64,000 nucleotides of DNA from Dyadobacter frigoris (GTDB taxonomy: Bacteria; Bacteroidota; Bacteroidia; Cytophagales; Spirosomataceae): NCBI RefSeq assembly GCF_005280585.1, contig NZ_SZVO01000015.1:62001-126000 (forward strand), in the 5' to 3' direction. The notes beneath the pieces were generated by a model, which had not been told where the DNA came from, ran no database searches, and worked only from the letters and a program-made list of their open reading frames with translations. The position numbers were made by a program, and so were the translations under genes. Shown here in pieces: positions 63,332 to 64,000 of this stretch. Position 1 is the first letter of the stretch. Every line of letters begins with the position of its first letter.

Positions 63332-64000
63332 ATGATTACGGAAGAGAAAAAAGAAGAGAAGAGCCTGAATTTTATTGAAGAGATCATTGAGGCGGACCTG
63401 CAAGCGGGTAAGTACAAGGAAATTGTAACCCGTTTCCCTCCTGAGCCGAACGGATATCTTCATATCGGGCATGCTTCAAGTATTTGTCTGAATTTTGGAT
63501 TGACAAAAAAATTTCCGGGCTATACCAACCTGCGATTTGACGATACAAATCCAACAACAGAGGACACCGAATATGTTGAAAGTATTAAAAATGATATTCG
63601 CTGGATGGGTTTTGAATGGCAGAACGAACTTTACGCTTCTGACTATTTCGATACATTATACGATTATGCTGTAAGGCTGATCAATATGAATCTGGCTTAT
63701 GTTGACGATTCCACTTCCGAGGAAATTGCTACCTTGAAGGGAACACCAACAGAACCTGGAAAAAATAGTCCGTTCCGTGACCGTACGATTGAAGAAAATC
63801 TGGCTCTTTTTGAACAGATGAAAAATGGTGATTTCCCGGATGGAAGTCACACACTTCGTGCGAAAATTGATATGGCGCATCAAAATATGCTGATGCGTGA
63901 TCCGATTTTATACCGTATCAAACATGCACATCATCACCGGACAGGCAACAAATGGTGCATTTATCCGATGTACGATTTTGCCCACGGACAAAGTGATTCT
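63332..64000 (+). CDS. glnS: Glutaminyl-tRNA synthetase (partial, 3' end outside window)
   Basis: Class I aminoacyl-tRNA synthetase. The first 223 residues are present; the frame is open at the window edge. The HIGH motif is in RFPPEPNGYLHIGHASSICL; RFDDTNPTTEDTEYVE and YDFAHGQSDS are GlnRS-type, not GluRS-type, features. The ATG at 63332 follows a -7 box. Confidence 0.95.
   Translation, partial: MITEEKKEEKSLNFIEEIIEADLQAGKYKEIVTRFPPEPNGYLHIGHASSICLNFGLTKKFPGYTNLRFDDTNPTTEDTEYVESIKNDIRWMGFEWQNELYASDYFDTLYDYAVRLINMNLAYVDDSTSEEIATLKGTPTEPGKNSPFRDRTIEENLALFEQMKNGDFPDGSHTLRAKIDMAHQNMLMRDPILYRIKHAHHHRTGNKWCIYPMYDFAHGQSDS

Overview
The window looks like a chromosomal stretch of a Bacteroidota member, most likely order Cytophagales and probably a Dyadobacter-like Spirosomataceae; the genus is an inference from gene content. 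Supporting signs are the TAnnTTTG -7 promoter boxes that recur upstream of genes, the lack of strong Shine-Dalgarno sequences, frequent GTG/TTG starts, many lipoproteins and outer-membrane barrels, a TonB receptor with an N-terminal carboxypeptidase-regulatory-like domain, BshA (bacillithiol), DUF4834 and DUF6934 proteins, and a CarB that lacks the MGS domain. No rRNA, tRNA, CRISPR array, transposase or integrase gene was seen.

Layout. 0-3 kb: nuoA (start outside the window), then a 0.57-kb tandem repeat array and an antisense secreted-protein gene, then nuoB-nuoC with their own promoter. 3-7.5 kb: a thioredoxin-fold-like secreted protein, a POTRA/beta-barrel protein and an M50-like membrane protease. 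7.8-13.6 kb: carB, followed by a small accessory region (lipoprotein, DUF6934 protein plus a small protein, DUF4160/DUF2442 pair) containing a 78-bp duplication of the carB end and terminator and several palindromic repeat fragments. 13.7-19.9 kb: NDH-2, bshA, a UbiA-type prenyltransferase, a TapB/DUF3108-like protein, purN and a DMT permease. 20-28.9 kb: a J-domain coiled-coil protein, a PorT-like barrel, a fabF paralogue ending in a TATC microsatellite, a GNAT, small secreted proteins, DoxX, a DEAD-box helicase and a Wzi-like barrel. 29.4-39.9 kb: two ferritin-like exported proteins, hemA, an orphan histidine kinase, a kinase-fold/beta-barrel fusion, a transglutaminase-like protein and tandem lipoproteins.

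40-53 kb: a LuxE-like protein, a Tat-exported GMC dehydrogenase pair, a DUF5009-type membrane acyltransferase, and a five-gene minus-strand cassette transcribed in the order imelysin, di-heme oxidoreductase, second imelysin, HTTM protein, TonB receptor, which reads as a metal (probably iron) acquisition system. 53-64 kb: a VOC enzyme, aqpZ, a possible four-helix-bundle protein, a PpiC-SurA-MoxR group (envelope protein folding plus AAA ATPase), an aldehyde dehydrogenase, a DUF1835 protein, truA and the 5' part of glnS.

The strongest candidates for undescribed biology are: the secreted kinase-like domain fused to an outer-membrane barrel (33996-36593); the imelysin cassette whose second imelysin lacks the GxHxxE histidine; the PpiC lipoprotein with an apparent embedded OmpA-like domain; the duplication-flanked accessory segment after carB; and the nested-palindrome array that separates nuoA from nuoB.
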